NCBI GenBank assembly: GCA_017557625.1
Contig: JAFYYG010000074.1
Span: forward strand, 1-37,175
DNA: 37,175 bases
Direction of reading: 5' to 3'
From: Muribaculaceae bacterium
GTDB taxonomy: Bacteria > Bacteroidota > Bacteroidia > Bacteroidales > Muribaculaceae
How positions within the stretch are numbered: the first letter of the stretch is position 1; every line of letters begins with the position of its first letter. The translations under genes were made by a program, and so were the position numbers. The notes under the pieces were generated by a model. It ran no database searches. It was given only the letters and a program-made list of their open reading frames with translations, and was not told where the DNA came from. Positions 24,419-33,239 of the stretch are shown one piece after another.

Positions 24419-25009
24419 ATGTCTGCATCATGCCCTAATTTACAAAAATCTATAGGCTGGTGCCAAGGTGCTCCCGAGTACCCTGGAATTCGCAGCCGTG
24501 TTTACTATCAGAGCAAGGGAAACATCGTGAAATACCCCACTCTGCAGCGCGATTCCCTAAAGCGTGCCACTACTGCCACGCTGACTGGATCTTTCGAACT
24601 TGCCGCCGACGAAGTTTGGCACTACATCGACATCAACGTGGAGAAGTCCAAGCTCACCAGCGAGGCACAAGGCGAGGCGCCAAGTCAGACTCAGCTCAAC
24701 AAGCTCGAGATTGTTCACAATGGCGTCGGCGACGATGCTTCGGCAGCTGCCGCTTATCTCAACAACAACGACAACGTGTTTGTTGTGCAGGATATGGCAG
24801 GTCGCTTCCGTGTAGTTGGCAACGAGCGTTGGCAATCCAAGACTACTGTCGGTCAAGACAGCGGTCAAGGCACTTCTCCTGCAAGCACCACAATCAACGT
24901 GGAGGCAACCGACGAAGTGGCAGCTCCTTTCTACACTGGTACCTTGGAGACTGAGGACGGCACTCTTGACTGCTCGACAGGCGAGATTGACGATGACGAC
25001 GCGGGGTAG
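24419..25009 (+). CDS. Structural protein with possible frameshift extension
   Basis: A 196-residue protein resembling a family found after the capsid gene in Bacteroidota prophages, perhaps the tail tube or head decoration. The N-terminal CPNLQKSIGWCQGAPEYPGI and the central FELAADEVWHYIDINVEKS are characteristic. The reading frame ends GCG GGG TAG. A -1 slip on the run of four G (25003-25006) would avoid the TAG and add 32 residues rich in Gly/Asn/Thr, ending at a TGA at 25102-25104. The extension begins VVNGDPHAGN. ATG 24419 is chosen; the frame upstream of it overlaps the capsid gene. Confidence 0.6.
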   Translation: MSASCPNLQKSIGWCQGAPEYPGIRSRVYYQSKGNIVKYPTLQRDSLKRATTATLTGSFELAADEVWHYIDINVEKSKLTSEAQGEAPSQTQLNKLEIVHNGVGDDASAAAAYLNNNDNVFVVQDMAGRFRVVGNERWQSKTTVGQDSGQGTSPASTTINVEATDEVAAPFYTGTLETEDGTLDCSTGEIDDDDAG

Positions 25010-25120
25010 TTAATGGGGATCCTCATGCAGGTAATGGTGGAGCCTCTGACAATGGAGGCAATACTGGAGGAACAACCGACCCTGTAACCCCCCTTAACCC
25101 TTGATAGTTTTATAATTGAG

Positions 25121-25744
25121 ATGGGGATGGAGAATTCTATAGACGACATTCTTAAGGATGTTTCTGGACCGTCAATAGAACTCGACATCCCTGTTTCTTC
25201 TTCTAAAGACATCTTTGCCGTTCATCAGCGGCAAGCATGGGATAAAACGGTGGAAGCGCGATGCGATTTCACCTATAATCTCAGGATAACGAAGCGCTCT
25301 GATGTGCACTTCATTTCCGTTTGGAAGAAGTCGCTATATGGGCGCACTCTAACCGACATAAAGAGTGATCCAGCAATGGTGGACGTGTTCGCCTCCGCCA
25401 TGACATCGGTGATATCGGGCACACTTGGCGGATTCCTCTCTACTGGTGACTGGTGCATTGTCACCTCGCCAAAGCGTAGGCACAAAGAGAAGAATTTCGC
25501 CACGATGATAAGTGAACGTATCGCTATCAACTTGGCGATTCCTTTCTACGAGGATGCGGCATTTTGCCATTCTCGCCATCGCATGAATGCGGTGTTTACA
25601 GCTAACAATATTCCCAAGGAACGTAATGTCATCGTTTTTGATGACTTCGTGACCACAGGGCAAACGCTCGCATCAATGAAGCGACTTCTGACTAACCACG
25701 GCAAGAATCTCATATTCTTCGCCGGAATAAATAATAAATTATGA
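25121..25744 (+). CDS. Phosphoribosyltransferase-like protein
   Basis: A 207-residue protein whose C-terminal half has the PRPP-binding signature of type I phosphoribosyltransferases: NVIVFDDFVTTGQT at residues 169-182 (D174-D175, T178-T179-G180). Upstream is WCIVTSPKRRHKEKN, like the PP loop. ComF-type amidophosphoribosyltransferase-like proteins show the same layout. Substrate unknown. It could act in nucleotide salvage, or the fold may be used for another purpose, since head operons rarely encode it. A second ATG at 25127 is possible. It overlaps the next start by 4 bp. Confidence 0.65.
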   Translation: MGMENSIDDILKDVSGPSIELDIPVSSSKDIFAVHQRQAWDKTVEARCDFTYNLRITKRSDVHFISVWKKSLYGRTLTDIKSDPAMVDVFASAMTSVISGTLGGFLSTGDWCIVTSPKRRHKEKNFATMISERIAINLAIPFYEDAAFCHSRHRMNAVFTANNIPKERNVIVFDDFVTTGQTLASMKRLLTNHGKNLIFFAGINNKL

Positions 25745-26481
25745 TTGACAAGAAACTTCAAAAAAGAATCCAAAACTGGCTCGAGTCGCCATCCGACTCG
25801 CGCAACATTGAGGAAGGCGCTTTGTGCCTCCTGAAAATCAACCGTAACCAAATCATGTACCGCAATGCGGTGATGAATCCCACCAAGTATGCGAAGCATA
25901 TTGAGTATCAGCTGAAGAAATACTTCGACAAAAAACTCGTAGAGGTGACTCATGAGCAGGTCGAGGTGATGCAGGAGAAGGTGGACCGCATAGAGTCGGA
26001 ACACCTCACTCTGCCCGAGAGCAATCCCGCCAACGAGTTCAAGGCTGGCAAGCGCCAAGACCATGACTCGTTGCCTGCCGAGATCCAGGCACTCTATGTT
26101 GAGAACAAGAGCATCGTGCAGCGCATGAGGGACGTGCACGCTAAGCTGCGCATCCTGCAAAGTCAACCTGGCATTTGCCCTGATAGCGACCGCTATCCTT
26201 TCCTCAAAGACCTTATCGCACTCGATAAGCGTCTGCATGAGAATTGGGCTAAATACGATGCTTACGACACCAGCAAAGCGGAAGATGAGCAAGAAGAAGT
26301 GGTGCTTGACGCTCGCGAAGCTTCGAAACGCGCCGCTGGTTTTATCAACCTCAACAAGAAGCGATATCGCAACAATCCAACTCCAGAACTCAAGGCGAAG
26401 CTTGCCGAGGCCTATGCCAAAGTCATCAACCCAACAGAGAAGATGACTGCCGAAATGAAAGAATTAGGAATAATTGAGTAA
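25741..26481 (+). CDS. Hypothetical helical protein
   Basis: A 246-residue, mostly helical, charged protein (coiled coil at ~55-80, basic NKKRYRNN region at ~200). It is not recognised. It overlaps the phosphoribosyltransferase-like gene by 4 bp and is 2 bp before the next. The charge distribution and position suggest an accessory packaging or scaffold protein; no motif supports a specific role. Confidence 0.5.
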   Translation: MIDKKLQKRIQNWLESPSDSRNIEEGALCLLKINRNQIMYRNAVMNPTKYAKHIEYQLKKYFDKKLVEVTHEQVEVMQEKVDRIESEHLTLPESNPANEFKAGKRQDHDSLPAEIQALYVENKSIVQRMRDVHAKLRILQSQPGICPDSDRYPFLKDLIALDKRLHENWAKYDAYDTSKAEDEQEEVVLDAREASKRAAGFINLNKKRYRNNPTPELKAKLAEAYAKVINPTEKMTAEMKELGIIE

Positions 26482-26483
26482 GT

Positions 26484-26699
26484 ATGAAAGCAAGACTAAA
26501 TAGCCGGCAGCGTCGGCGCAACAGATGTGGCTTTATTGGTGAAGGCAGCCACAAGTGGGTGAAGTCAACACCATTTGGCAAAATCCAGCACATTGAGACT
26601 CCAGCCGAGAGATATCACCGATATCTTGTTGGACTCGATGGTGGCAAGCATGCAGGTTCAAAACCGCATAGGGTTTTGAAGCAATTTGACCGCCAATGA
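26484..26699 (+). CDS. Small basic hypothetical protein
   Basis: A 71-residue, highly basic protein (MKARLNSRQRRRNRCG, many Lys/Arg/His), possibly nucleic-acid binding. Unknown family. The stop overlaps the next ATG by 4 bp (ATGA), supporting translation. Confidence 0.45.
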   Translation: MKARLNSRQRRRNRCGFIGEGSHKWVKSTPFGKIQHIETPAERYHRYLVGLDGGKHAGSKPHRVLKQFDRQ

Positions 26700-27223
26700 G
26701 GCGTAACACTGCGATAAGCGACTTTCTGTCGCCGTTGCAAGATAACCAGGCACAAGCTTATCTCACCAACACGCTGCAAGTTGCCGATGTCCTGGAGTGG
26801 ATTCTTCAGCAATTTGGAGATGGGTGCAAGGTGTGCCTTACAACTTTCTCCATCAGTGAAGAGTTCTTGCGTCGCCTTTATTTCATTGAGCGGGAGTTTA
26901 AACCTGCTTCCTTCCGCTTGGTTCTGGATTTAAAGGCGACAAACAAGACTCTTAAACTTTGGCCCTTTATAGCCCAGGTGATAGATGAAGTCTATCTTGC
27001 CGACAACCACAGTAAAGTTCTGCTCGTCGTTGATCCTGAAGATGGTCGACGTGTATCTGTTGTCATGAGTCAGAACTTGACTAGAGGCAACCGCTATGAG
27101 AGTGCTATAGTTACAACCGATTGGGACGTTTTCGCCACACTCAGTATGCAATTCGATTATTTAACAACTAATCATTCAGTGCCATTCAATGATGTATTCG
27201 CAAACCGACTTAGAGAAGATTGA
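26696..27223 (+). CDS. Phospholipase D-like protein
   Basis: A 175-residue protein with one HKD-like motif: H105-x-K107, then S125-Q-N127 and E135 in a GNRYES context. This is the pattern of PLD-superfamily nucleases and phosphodiesterases, which dimerise to build an active site from two motifs. Single-motif PLD proteins include nucleases such as Nuc. It could process DNA ends during packaging or degrade host DNA. It overlaps the next gene by 35 bp. The family call is moderate. Confidence 0.55.
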   Translation: MRRNTAISDFLSPLQDNQAQAYLTNTLQVADVLEWILQQFGDGCKVCLTTFSISEEFLRRLYFIEREFKPASFRLVLDLKATNKTLKLWPFIAQVIDEVYLADNHSKVLLVVDPEDGRRVSVVMSQNLTRGNRYESAIVTTDWDVFATLSMQFDYLTTNHSVPFNDVFANRLRED

Positions 27224-27464
27224 AAAACTTGCATCGCTGTATATGACAATCAGCGAGATAGCGAGTCTTATCGACGTGCCTGCCGAGCAGCTGCGGCGAG
27301 ATATCGCTGTGAAAGGCAGTGATGTCGAGAAAGCGTATCATCATGGAAAGGTTTCCACGAAGCTCGAGCTGCGAAAGCAGGAGATAATGCTTGCTCGTGT
27401 CGGGTCGCCACTGGCATTGGAGAATAGCCGTCGGGCATTGCTCGACATGGAGGATGACGAATGA
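27189..27464 (+). CDS. Small HTH protein, terminase-associated
   Basis: A 91-residue helical protein with a helix-turn-helix-like segment near the N-terminus (MTISEIASLIDVPAEQLRRDI), similar to the DNA-recognition domain of small terminase subunits. It begins inside the previous gene (35-bp overlap) and overlaps the following gene by 4 bp. It may be one of two small-subunit-like proteins in tandem. A start one codon later (27192) is possible. Confidence 0.5.
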   Translation: MMYSQTDLEKIEKLASLYMTISEIASLIDVPAEQLRRDIAVKGSDVEKAYHHGKVSTKLELRKQEIMLARVGSPLALENSRRALLDMEDDE

Positions 27465-28099
27465 AACCGGGAATTCCTGCCACCATTGACGTTTGCCGTG
27501 TTGACCTGTGGACTTCAAAAGCGGAACTCGAGGAGCGGTATGATCCCGTTACTGTCGCCAGGGTAATGCGAGTGCGTGACGAGTACCAGTGGATGCTTGC
27601 CAACCCTGATGCTCGTGACCGCCAGTTTGTCGAGGAGTTTGCGGGAAGATACGGAGTAACCGACCAGGCAATTTATGCCGACCTCTCGATAATAAAACAG
27701 CTAATGCCGGCACTTTCGGCAGCGACTAAGGACTTCCACCGATGGAAGACAAATCAGATGCTGCTTGAGACTTACCAGATGGCACGCAAACGCAAAGACA
27801 CTAAAACCATGGAGCGTGCTGCTACCAGCTACGGCAAGCTAAATCGTGTTGACCTTGAGGATGAACAGGCAATGCCGTTTGACCTCATTGTGGTGCAGCC
27901 GTTCACGCCCACACAAGACCCATCTGTGCTTGGCATCAAGCCTATCCCGAACATCGATGAGAAGATTTCGCAAATGATTGCGAAATACCGTGCCGAGACT
28001 ATCGACATTGATGATGTGGAATATGAGGAAGCCGACATTGACGAAGATCTTTGGAAGGAGGAAGATGATGAGCAACCCACCGAAAGAAATATACTTTAA
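27461..28099 (+). CDS. Putative terminase small subunit
   Basis: A 212-residue protein directly upstream of, and overlapping by 32 bp, the large terminase gene. The N-terminal region has a helix-turn-helix pattern (FVEEFAGRYGVTDQAIYADLSIIK) and the centre is helical, with a strongly acidic C-terminus (EEADIDEDLWKEEDDE). This suits a DNA-recognition subunit that oligomerises and binds TerL. The GGAGG at 28057-28061 inside this gene serves the TerL start. Confidence 0.6.
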   Translation: MKPGIPATIDVCRVDLWTSKAELEERYDPVTVARVMRVRDEYQWMLANPDARDRQFVEEFAGRYGVTDQAIYADLSIIKQLMPALSAATKDFHRWKTNQMLLETYQMARKRKDTKTMERAATSYGKLNRVDLEDEQAMPFDLIVVQPFTPTQDPSVLGIKPIPNIDEKISQMIAKYRAETIDIDDVEYEEADIDEDLWKEEDDEQPTERNIL

Positions 28100-29711
28100 C
28101 AAGCCGCAGCGTTTGACGCAGCTTATCTCAGCGAAAACTACTGTTATCGTCGCTGGGCGACGCACAGGCAAGACCGACAGCATTGCCGCGCCTTTCGTCC
28201 TTCGCAACATGCAGCGCATGGTTGGAAGCACGGGGGGCATAGTCGTGCCAACTTTCAAGCATGGTCTGACGAATACAATACCAGGTTTGCTTGCCGCGTG
28301 GAACCGCTGGGGCTACATCCGTGACGTGCATTATGTCATCGGCAAGAGACCTCCGAAGTCATTTGGAAAACCCATTATTGAACCGGCCAACTATGAGCAT
28401 GTGATATCGTTCTATAATGGCTCCGTGGCAGTAATCATCTCACAAGACCGACCAGGTTCTTCCAACTCTCTCACTCTCTCTTGGCTGCTCATCGACGAGG
28501 CAAAATTTATCAACTATGATAAGTTGAAGGAAGAGACGCTGCCCGCCAATGGTGGAATCAAGTCGTTTTTCGGAAAGCACTCATTCAATCATTCTATGAT
28601 GATTTTGAGTGATATGCCTCAAACATCTAAGGGATCCTGGTTCTTGCACTACAAGGACAAAATGGACCCAGAACTAATTGCCACTATTGAGGGAACCATT
28701 TACAAGATATGGAGCATCCGCGAGCATGTGAAGGAGTTGAAAAGGAAAGGTCAGACTGTGCCTTCCTACCTTCGCAAGCGTCTGCAGTATCTTGACCGTG
28801 ACTTGAATAAGATGCGCTCAGTGGCGGTCTATTACAAGGAGTATTCTTCCATCGAGAATCTTCAGCTTCTCGGTGAGAACTATATTAAGCAGATGAAGCG
28901 TGACCTGACTCCGTTGACGTTCCAAACGTCAATTCTCTGCCAACGTATAGGAATCGCCAAGGATGGATTCTACTCCTCCATGCGTGAGCGCCACAAGTAT
29001 GATGCAAGCGATTTCAAGTATCTTGACGCCCTCGAGTGGCAAGAGTCGTTCAAGGATGGTACGCTAGACTGCCGAGCCGATGCCGACCTGGATCCTTTGG
29101 AACCCATCAGCATTGGAATGGACTACAATGCCAATATCAACTGGATAGTGGCAGGGCAGCCGAGAGACGGCAAACTGCTTGTGTTGAAGTCCTTCTATGT
29201 GAAGTTTGAGCGCAAACTTCCTGAACTCATTGACGATTTCTGCAGTTATTACTCGCATCACCAGAACAAAGAGGTGGTGTTCTATTACGACACCACCGCC
29301 CTTGGTTCTAACTATGCAGTCAATGAGCAGGACTTCCATTGGGTGGTGAAGCACGGATTTGAGGCGCATGGGTGGACGGTTAACGACGTTTACCTTGGCC
29401 ATCCCATGAAACACGCCGAGAAATATCTGCTCATAAACCAGGGCTTCGCTGGGAGGAACAACCTTGTGCCCATGTTTAACAGGCAGAACAACGACGACCT
29501 TATTCTTGCCATCCAGTCGGCAGGTGTAGTGCGCGGGCGCAATGGTTTCCAGAAGCACAAAGCAGGGGAGAAACTTGCCGAGAATGAGGAAAACCTTCTT
29601 GAACACCGCACCGATGGCACCGACGCTTTCGACACTCTATATATAGGCTGCGAGAAGTTGCCCCAGCGTTCTTTCTCTGCGGCCACATCTGGATTCTCAG
29701 GAATATCTTAA
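28068..29711 (+). CDS. terL: Terminase large subunit (TerL)
   Basis: A 547-residue packaging motor. Walker A GRRTGKT is at 30-36 and Walker B LLIDEA at ~140-145. A C-terminal RNase H-like nuclease has acidic residues in GMDYN (D352), FYYDTT (D408) and DAFD (D519, D522). It powers DNA into the head and cuts it. The start is chosen at ATG 28068, 6 nt after GGAGG, rather than at ATG 28065 or at the upstream in-frame ATG 27978, which lies deep in the preceding gene. Confidence 0.92.
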   Translation: MSNPPKEIYFNKPQRLTQLISAKTTVIVAGRRTGKTDSIAAPFVLRNMQRMVGSTGGIVVPTFKHGLTNTIPGLLAAWNRWGYIRDVHYVIGKRPPKSFGKPIIEPANYEHVISFYNGSVAVIISQDRPGSSNSLTLSWLLIDEAKFINYDKLKEETLPANGGIKSFFGKHSFNHSMMILSDMPQTSKGSWFLHYKDKMDPELIATIEGTIYKIWSIREHVKELKRKGQTVPSYLRKRLQYLDRDLNKMRSVAVYYKEYSSIENLQLLGENYIKQMKRDLTPLTFQTSILCQRIGIAKDGFYSSMRERHKYDASDFKYLDALEWQESFKDGTLDCRADADLDPLEPISIGMDYNANINWIVAGQPRDGKLLVLKSFYVKFERKLPELIDDFCSYYSHHQNKEVVFYYDTTALGSNYAVNEQDFHWVVKHGFEAHGWTVNDVYLGHPMKHAEKYLLINQGFAGRNNLVPMFNRQNNDDLILAIQSAGVVRGRNGFQKHKAGEKLAENEENLLEHRTDGTDAFDTLYIGCEKLPQRSFSAATSGFSGIS

Positions 29712-29743
29712 TTGAGTTCATTAATAAATTATGGATTACTCTC

Positions 29744-29775
29744 CAGCCTTGCCTGGGAAGGTAGGGCTGATTTTT
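29744..29775 (+). terminator. Terminator after terL
   Basis: CAGCCTTGCC (29744-29753) pairs with GGTAGGGCTG (29760-29769) with two G-U pairs, loop TGGGAA, then ATTTTT. It separates the packaging genes from the unit beginning at 29831. Confidence 0.8.
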
Positions 29776-29781
29776 AATTGT

Positions 29782-29814
29782 CTTTTATGCAATACTGCAA
29801 TAACTATATCTTTG
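29782..29814 (+). promoter_or_regulatory. Late promoter motif, copy 2
   Basis: CTTTTATGC (29782-29790), 13 bp, CTATATCTTTG (29804-29814). It is identical in both blocks and in spacing to 6441-6473. Transcription would start just before the gene at 29831. Confidence 0.65.
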
Positions 29815-29830
29815 ATAAAAAATAAATAAC

Positions 29831-30865
29831 ATGGCAACGCTGCTCACTAACATTCCATCGATAATGTGGTCTGGGGATATCCCTGACCTGGAGTTTACGG
29901 CAAACGACCATATCAACGTGGCTGTTGATGTGGACGGAACCGAGATTCTCCGTGTCATGCTCTTTGCCCACAACAGCTTGGCGGAACTCGTCGAACTCGC
30001 TGAACTCGTGGAGCAGGACATGGTTGACCGTGAGGAATTTTTCTCAGAGGTGACAATCTCGGAGGTTGACGATGATGACCCAACCGATTTGACGCAGCTG
30101 TGTCAGTTTCAGGTTATTTATTGCTCATATAGCATGAGTAACGATGTGGAAGATTTCTGTCGTCAGAACTTCCTCTCTACTGCTCACGCCAAGCGGCTTG
30201 ACAGGAACGCGGTCGAGCAGCTTTTTTTCTTTGACCCTGACAACGGCAACGAGACGCTAAGGATGCAGGTCGGCTACATGGACGACGGCATTATGCGAGT
30301 AGCAACGGTTAGCAACGCTTCTTCGCTCATCTCTTCAGATTGCGTGGAGTTTGACGTTGATGCCGTTGCCGAACTTGCCGATGTTGACGATGTTAGGACA
30401 GTGACTTTCTCGCTTGGTGCGCGACAGATGTTCTACTATTTCATCGACATTCCCGCTGATGTTGTGTTCTGCTTTACCAACTGCTTCAACTTGCCGGAGA
30501 TGCTTCCGCTGAATTGTGTCACCGAACGAAAGCAAGTTGGCGACCGCTCTGTGGCGCAAGTGCGACGACGTGCCGTGATTGCCCACATGGATCATAAGGT
30601 GGAATTTGATGTCATAACATCACCGCTCACCAGCGATGATGTGTCATTGGTGGAGCAGATGTGCGAGTCGCCAAAGGTGTTGCTGCAGCCAGATAATGAC
30701 GAGATTGTTATATCAAGTCGCACCTGCGAGTTCAGCGACGAGCGAGGGGAAATGCCATCGGCAAAGTTCACATGGAGGCATCGTGATGGGCGCAAGCACG
30801 CCAATGTGCCGCATGTTGAGGATGATGGCATATTCAGTGACGAATACGATAGCAACTTCGACTGA
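29831..30865 (+). CDS. Conserved structural protein, unknown
   Basis: A 344-residue acidic protein, beta-rich, of unrecognised family. Similar large acidic proteins are found next to portal genes in Bacteroidota prophages. The sequence FCRQNFLSTAHAKRLDRNAV suggests a conserved core. It is the first gene of a late transcript and lies upstream of the portal. It could be a tail-tip or receptor-binding component; no catalytic motif. Confidence 0.5.
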   Translation: MATLLTNIPSIMWSGDIPDLEFTANDHINVAVDVDGTEILRVMLFAHNSLAELVELAELVEQDMVDREEFFSEVTISEVDDDDPTDLTQLCQFQVIYCSYSMSNDVEDFCRQNFLSTAHAKRLDRNAVEQLFFFDPDNGNETLRMQVGYMDDGIMRVATVSNASSLISSDCVEFDVDAVAELADVDDVRTVTFSLGARQMFYYFIDIPADVVFCFTNCFNLPEMLPLNCVTERKQVGDRSVAQVRRRAVIAHMDHKVEFDVITSPLTSDDVSLVEQMCESPKVLLQPDNDEIVISSRTCEFSDERGEMPSAKFTWRHRDGRKHANVPHVEDDGIFSDEYDSNFD

Positions 30866-31098
30866 TGGCAAGCAAGGTTCACATAACAACAGCACGCAAG
30901 ATGATAGATGCCGGTGACCCCGTGGAACTGTGGCTGTGGGCTGCCGATGGAAGGGTGCTGAATTACAAGAATTGTGTCGGGTTGCGATACAATTTCCGCA
31001 CAGGGACTCGCCAAGTGAAGCTGCTTGACTCGCGACAGATAAGGACTCTTAGGGACGTATGTTTGTTCAAAATTAACGATATCGAAATATTCTTGTAG
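30865..31098 (+). CDS. Small hypothetical late protein
   Basis: A 77-residue, beta-rich basic protein (VELWLWAADGRVLNYKNCVGLRYNFRTGTRQVKLLDSRQIR). The start overlaps the previous stop by one base (TGATG), and the portal begins 1 bp after its stop. Unknown family; position suggests a virion or head-assembly protein. Confidence 0.5.
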   Translation: MASKVHITTARKMIDAGDPVELWLWAADGRVLNYKNCVGLRYNFRTGTRQVKLLDSRQIRTLRDVCLFKINDIEIFL

Positions 31099-31099
31099 T

Positions 31100-32395
31100 A
31101 TGGGAATTCCGAAATATATGATAGAAAGCGTGGAAGATATACCTGGTGTATCGGCCCGCGCTGCTTTTAGTGTTGACTCGTCAAAGGTGTTTCGCGAGGA
31201 CGACAATATCTCGCCTTTGAGACTTTCCGACGATATCTCCTACATGCCTTGGGGTGCTGATGACCTAATGCCCTACAACATTCTCGACCTTATTGAACAG
31301 GACGAGACGCTTTCCACATGCCTTATGTGGAATGCGCAAATGTGCTATGGCAACGGGTTGCAGTACGACACAACTCAAGCAGCTCCAAAAGTTTCTAAAG
31401 ATGTGGAGGATTGGAAGTTGTTCAACCACCTGCCTTCTATCTTCATGGGCATGGCGCAAGACCTCAAGCATTGGGGTTTCGCCGTGACGGTCTTTATTCT
31501 TAACGCCGACAGGACAAAGATTGTAAGGATGCTGCGCAAAGAGGCAATGTATTGCCGCTTCCAGGTGGTGAACAAAAAAGGCAAGATGGAGCATGTGCTT
31601 TATGCCAATTGGCGAAACTCGCCTATGGTTGACGATGTGGAGGTCATACCGCTGCTCGACGAGCAAGATCCTTTCACAGACTTGCTCTCGAGGAAGACAG
31701 GCACGAAGTTTGCCGTCCTTACTCGCATCCCTACCGTGGACCACACTTATTACCCTATCCCTTATTGGGCGAGCATCTTGCGCTCGAAGTGGTACAACAT
31801 CAAGCGTCTTATCGCTGTGGCGAAGGAAAGCAAGATTAAGAACACTGCGCCGCTCAAATATCATGTCGAGATATCCGACAAATATTTTGACCGAATATTC
31901 CGACGTGAGCACATCACCGACCCTAAGGAACAGGCGAAGCGTGTGGCTGCCGAAAAACAGCAGATTCTTGATTTCCTCACTGGTGCCGAGAATAGCGGCA
32001 AAACCTGGTTCTCCAACTTCTATGTCACTCCCGATGGCAAAGAACAGCACGAGGTTGTTGTGACTCGCATCGACTCCAGCAAGGAAGGTGGCGATTGGGA
32101 GACCGACATTCAAGAGGCGGTGAACATGATTTGCTTCACGCTTCAGGTTCACAGCAACCTTGTGGGCTCAGTGCCTGGCAAGTCGCAGTCTAATAACAGC
32201 GGTTCCGATAAACGCGAACTCTACACCATTGCCCAGGCCCTTCAGAAACCTTTCCACGACTTGATGTTTGTGCCGCACAACATCGTTATCCGTTTCAACA
32301 AGTGGAAGGATGTAGCGGTTAGCGTGCCGTTCATCCAACTCACCACGCTTGATGAGAACACTGACGCAAAAATGGTAACCCTCGAAAATGAATGA
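31100..32395 (+). CDS. Portal protein
   Basis: A 431-residue protein with portal-like architecture: an N-terminal DDLMPYNILDLIEQDETLSTCLMWNAQMCYG segment, a central helical stem region and a late IRFNKWKDVAVSVPFIQLT segment. Portal dodecamers form the DNA channel at one vertex. It overlaps the next (connector-like) gene by 4 bp. Separation from terL by a terminator and promoter is unusual. The identification rests on length, position and recalled similarity. Confidence 0.65.
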   Translation: MGIPKYMIESVEDIPGVSARAAFSVDSSKVFREDDNISPLRLSDDISYMPWGADDLMPYNILDLIEQDETLSTCLMWNAQMCYGNGLQYDTTQAAPKVSKDVEDWKLFNHLPSIFMGMAQDLKHWGFAVTVFILNADRTKIVRMLRKEAMYCRFQVVNKKGKMEHVLYANWRNSPMVDDVEVIPLLDEQDPFTDLLSRKTGTKFAVLTRIPTVDHTYYPIPYWASILRSKWYNIKRLIAVAKESKIKNTAPLKYHVEISDKYFDRIFRREHITDPKEQAKRVAAEKQQILDFLTGAENSGKTWFSNFYVTPDGKEQHEVVVTRIDSSKEGGDWETDIQEAVNMICFTLQVHSNLVGSVPGKSQSNNSGSDKRELYTIAQALQKPFHDLMFVPHNIVIRFNKWKDVAVSVPFIQLTTLDENTDAKMVTLENE

Positions 32396-33237
32396 CTATG
32401 ATATTCGTAACATCACAATCGAAACTAGAAAATGTGTTCGGAAACGACATTATGGTAGTGGAAGGCGAGACTACACTGTTTGACAAAATAAAGCTCGAGC
32501 TTGCTGCATCCGAGGATTGGTTGATATCACAGATAGTTGGAGATGCCACGGCAACCAGCATGGTTGCCGACTCGACAATCTTCAACCTCTGTGTTACCAT
32601 TGTGGCGTGCGACGCCTTGCGCCGTGCTATCCCTTCCTTGGACCTTGTGCTCACACCTAACGGATTCGGTGTTGTACAAAACAACAACGTGGTGCCTGCA
32701 AGCAAGGAGCGTGTGGAGAGGTTGATGCAGTCTTGCGTGGATCGCCGAGACTTCGCCATCTCTCGACTCTATCCTATGCTTTACAAAACAGAGTCTTGGC
32801 AGTCGAGCGAGCAGCGCGAGTTCTGGGCAAGGTCACCTCTCCAGGACCTGCATCTTGCCGACACATATAAGTTGCATCGGGAAAATCCCTTCCCGAGCAA
32901 ATGGGATGCTCTCTTGGCTATGCGTGAGTATTCCGAAGGATTTGTCACAAGACTTGCCGAGCGCTACATCTCCTTTGAGGTGATGGCGCGCATCTGCGCT
33001 GCCATGTGCTCCGATGGCGATGATGCCGAGTCAGTCAATGACCGAGTCTTGGGATCTAAAATAGTGTCAGTTGTCGTTGGATTCCTGAATGGCATGATGT
33101 TCAAGCACCAGATGATTGACGCGGTAGTGAACCATCTCCGCAAAAACGATGAAACTTGGAAAGCTTCATCGGTGGCGGAATACTATGCGGAACCTGCATT
33201 TAAGAACACAAAAGACTCTAAAGGATATTGGTTTTGA
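32392..33237 (+). CDS. Putative head-tail connector protein
   Basis: A 281-residue protein directly coupled to the portal (4-bp overlap). The helical, Asp/Glu-rich sequence and position resemble connector or DUF6712-like proteins of Bacteroidota phages. No enzymatic motif. A start at 32398 (MIFVTSQ) is also possible. Confidence 0.5.
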   Translation: MTMIFVTSQSKLENVFGNDIMVVEGETTLFDKIKLELAASEDWLISQIVGDATATSMVADSTIFNLCVTIVACDALRRAIPSLDLVLTPNGFGVVQNNNVVPASKERVERLMQSCVDRRDFAISRLYPMLYKTESWQSSEQREFWARSPLQDLHLADTYKLHRENPFPSKWDALLAMREYSEGFVTRLAERYISFEVMARICAAMCSDGDDAESVNDRVLGSKIVSVVVGFLNGMMFKHQMIDAVVNHLRKNDETWKASSVAEYYAEPAFKNTKDSKGYWF

Positions 33238-33239
33238 CT

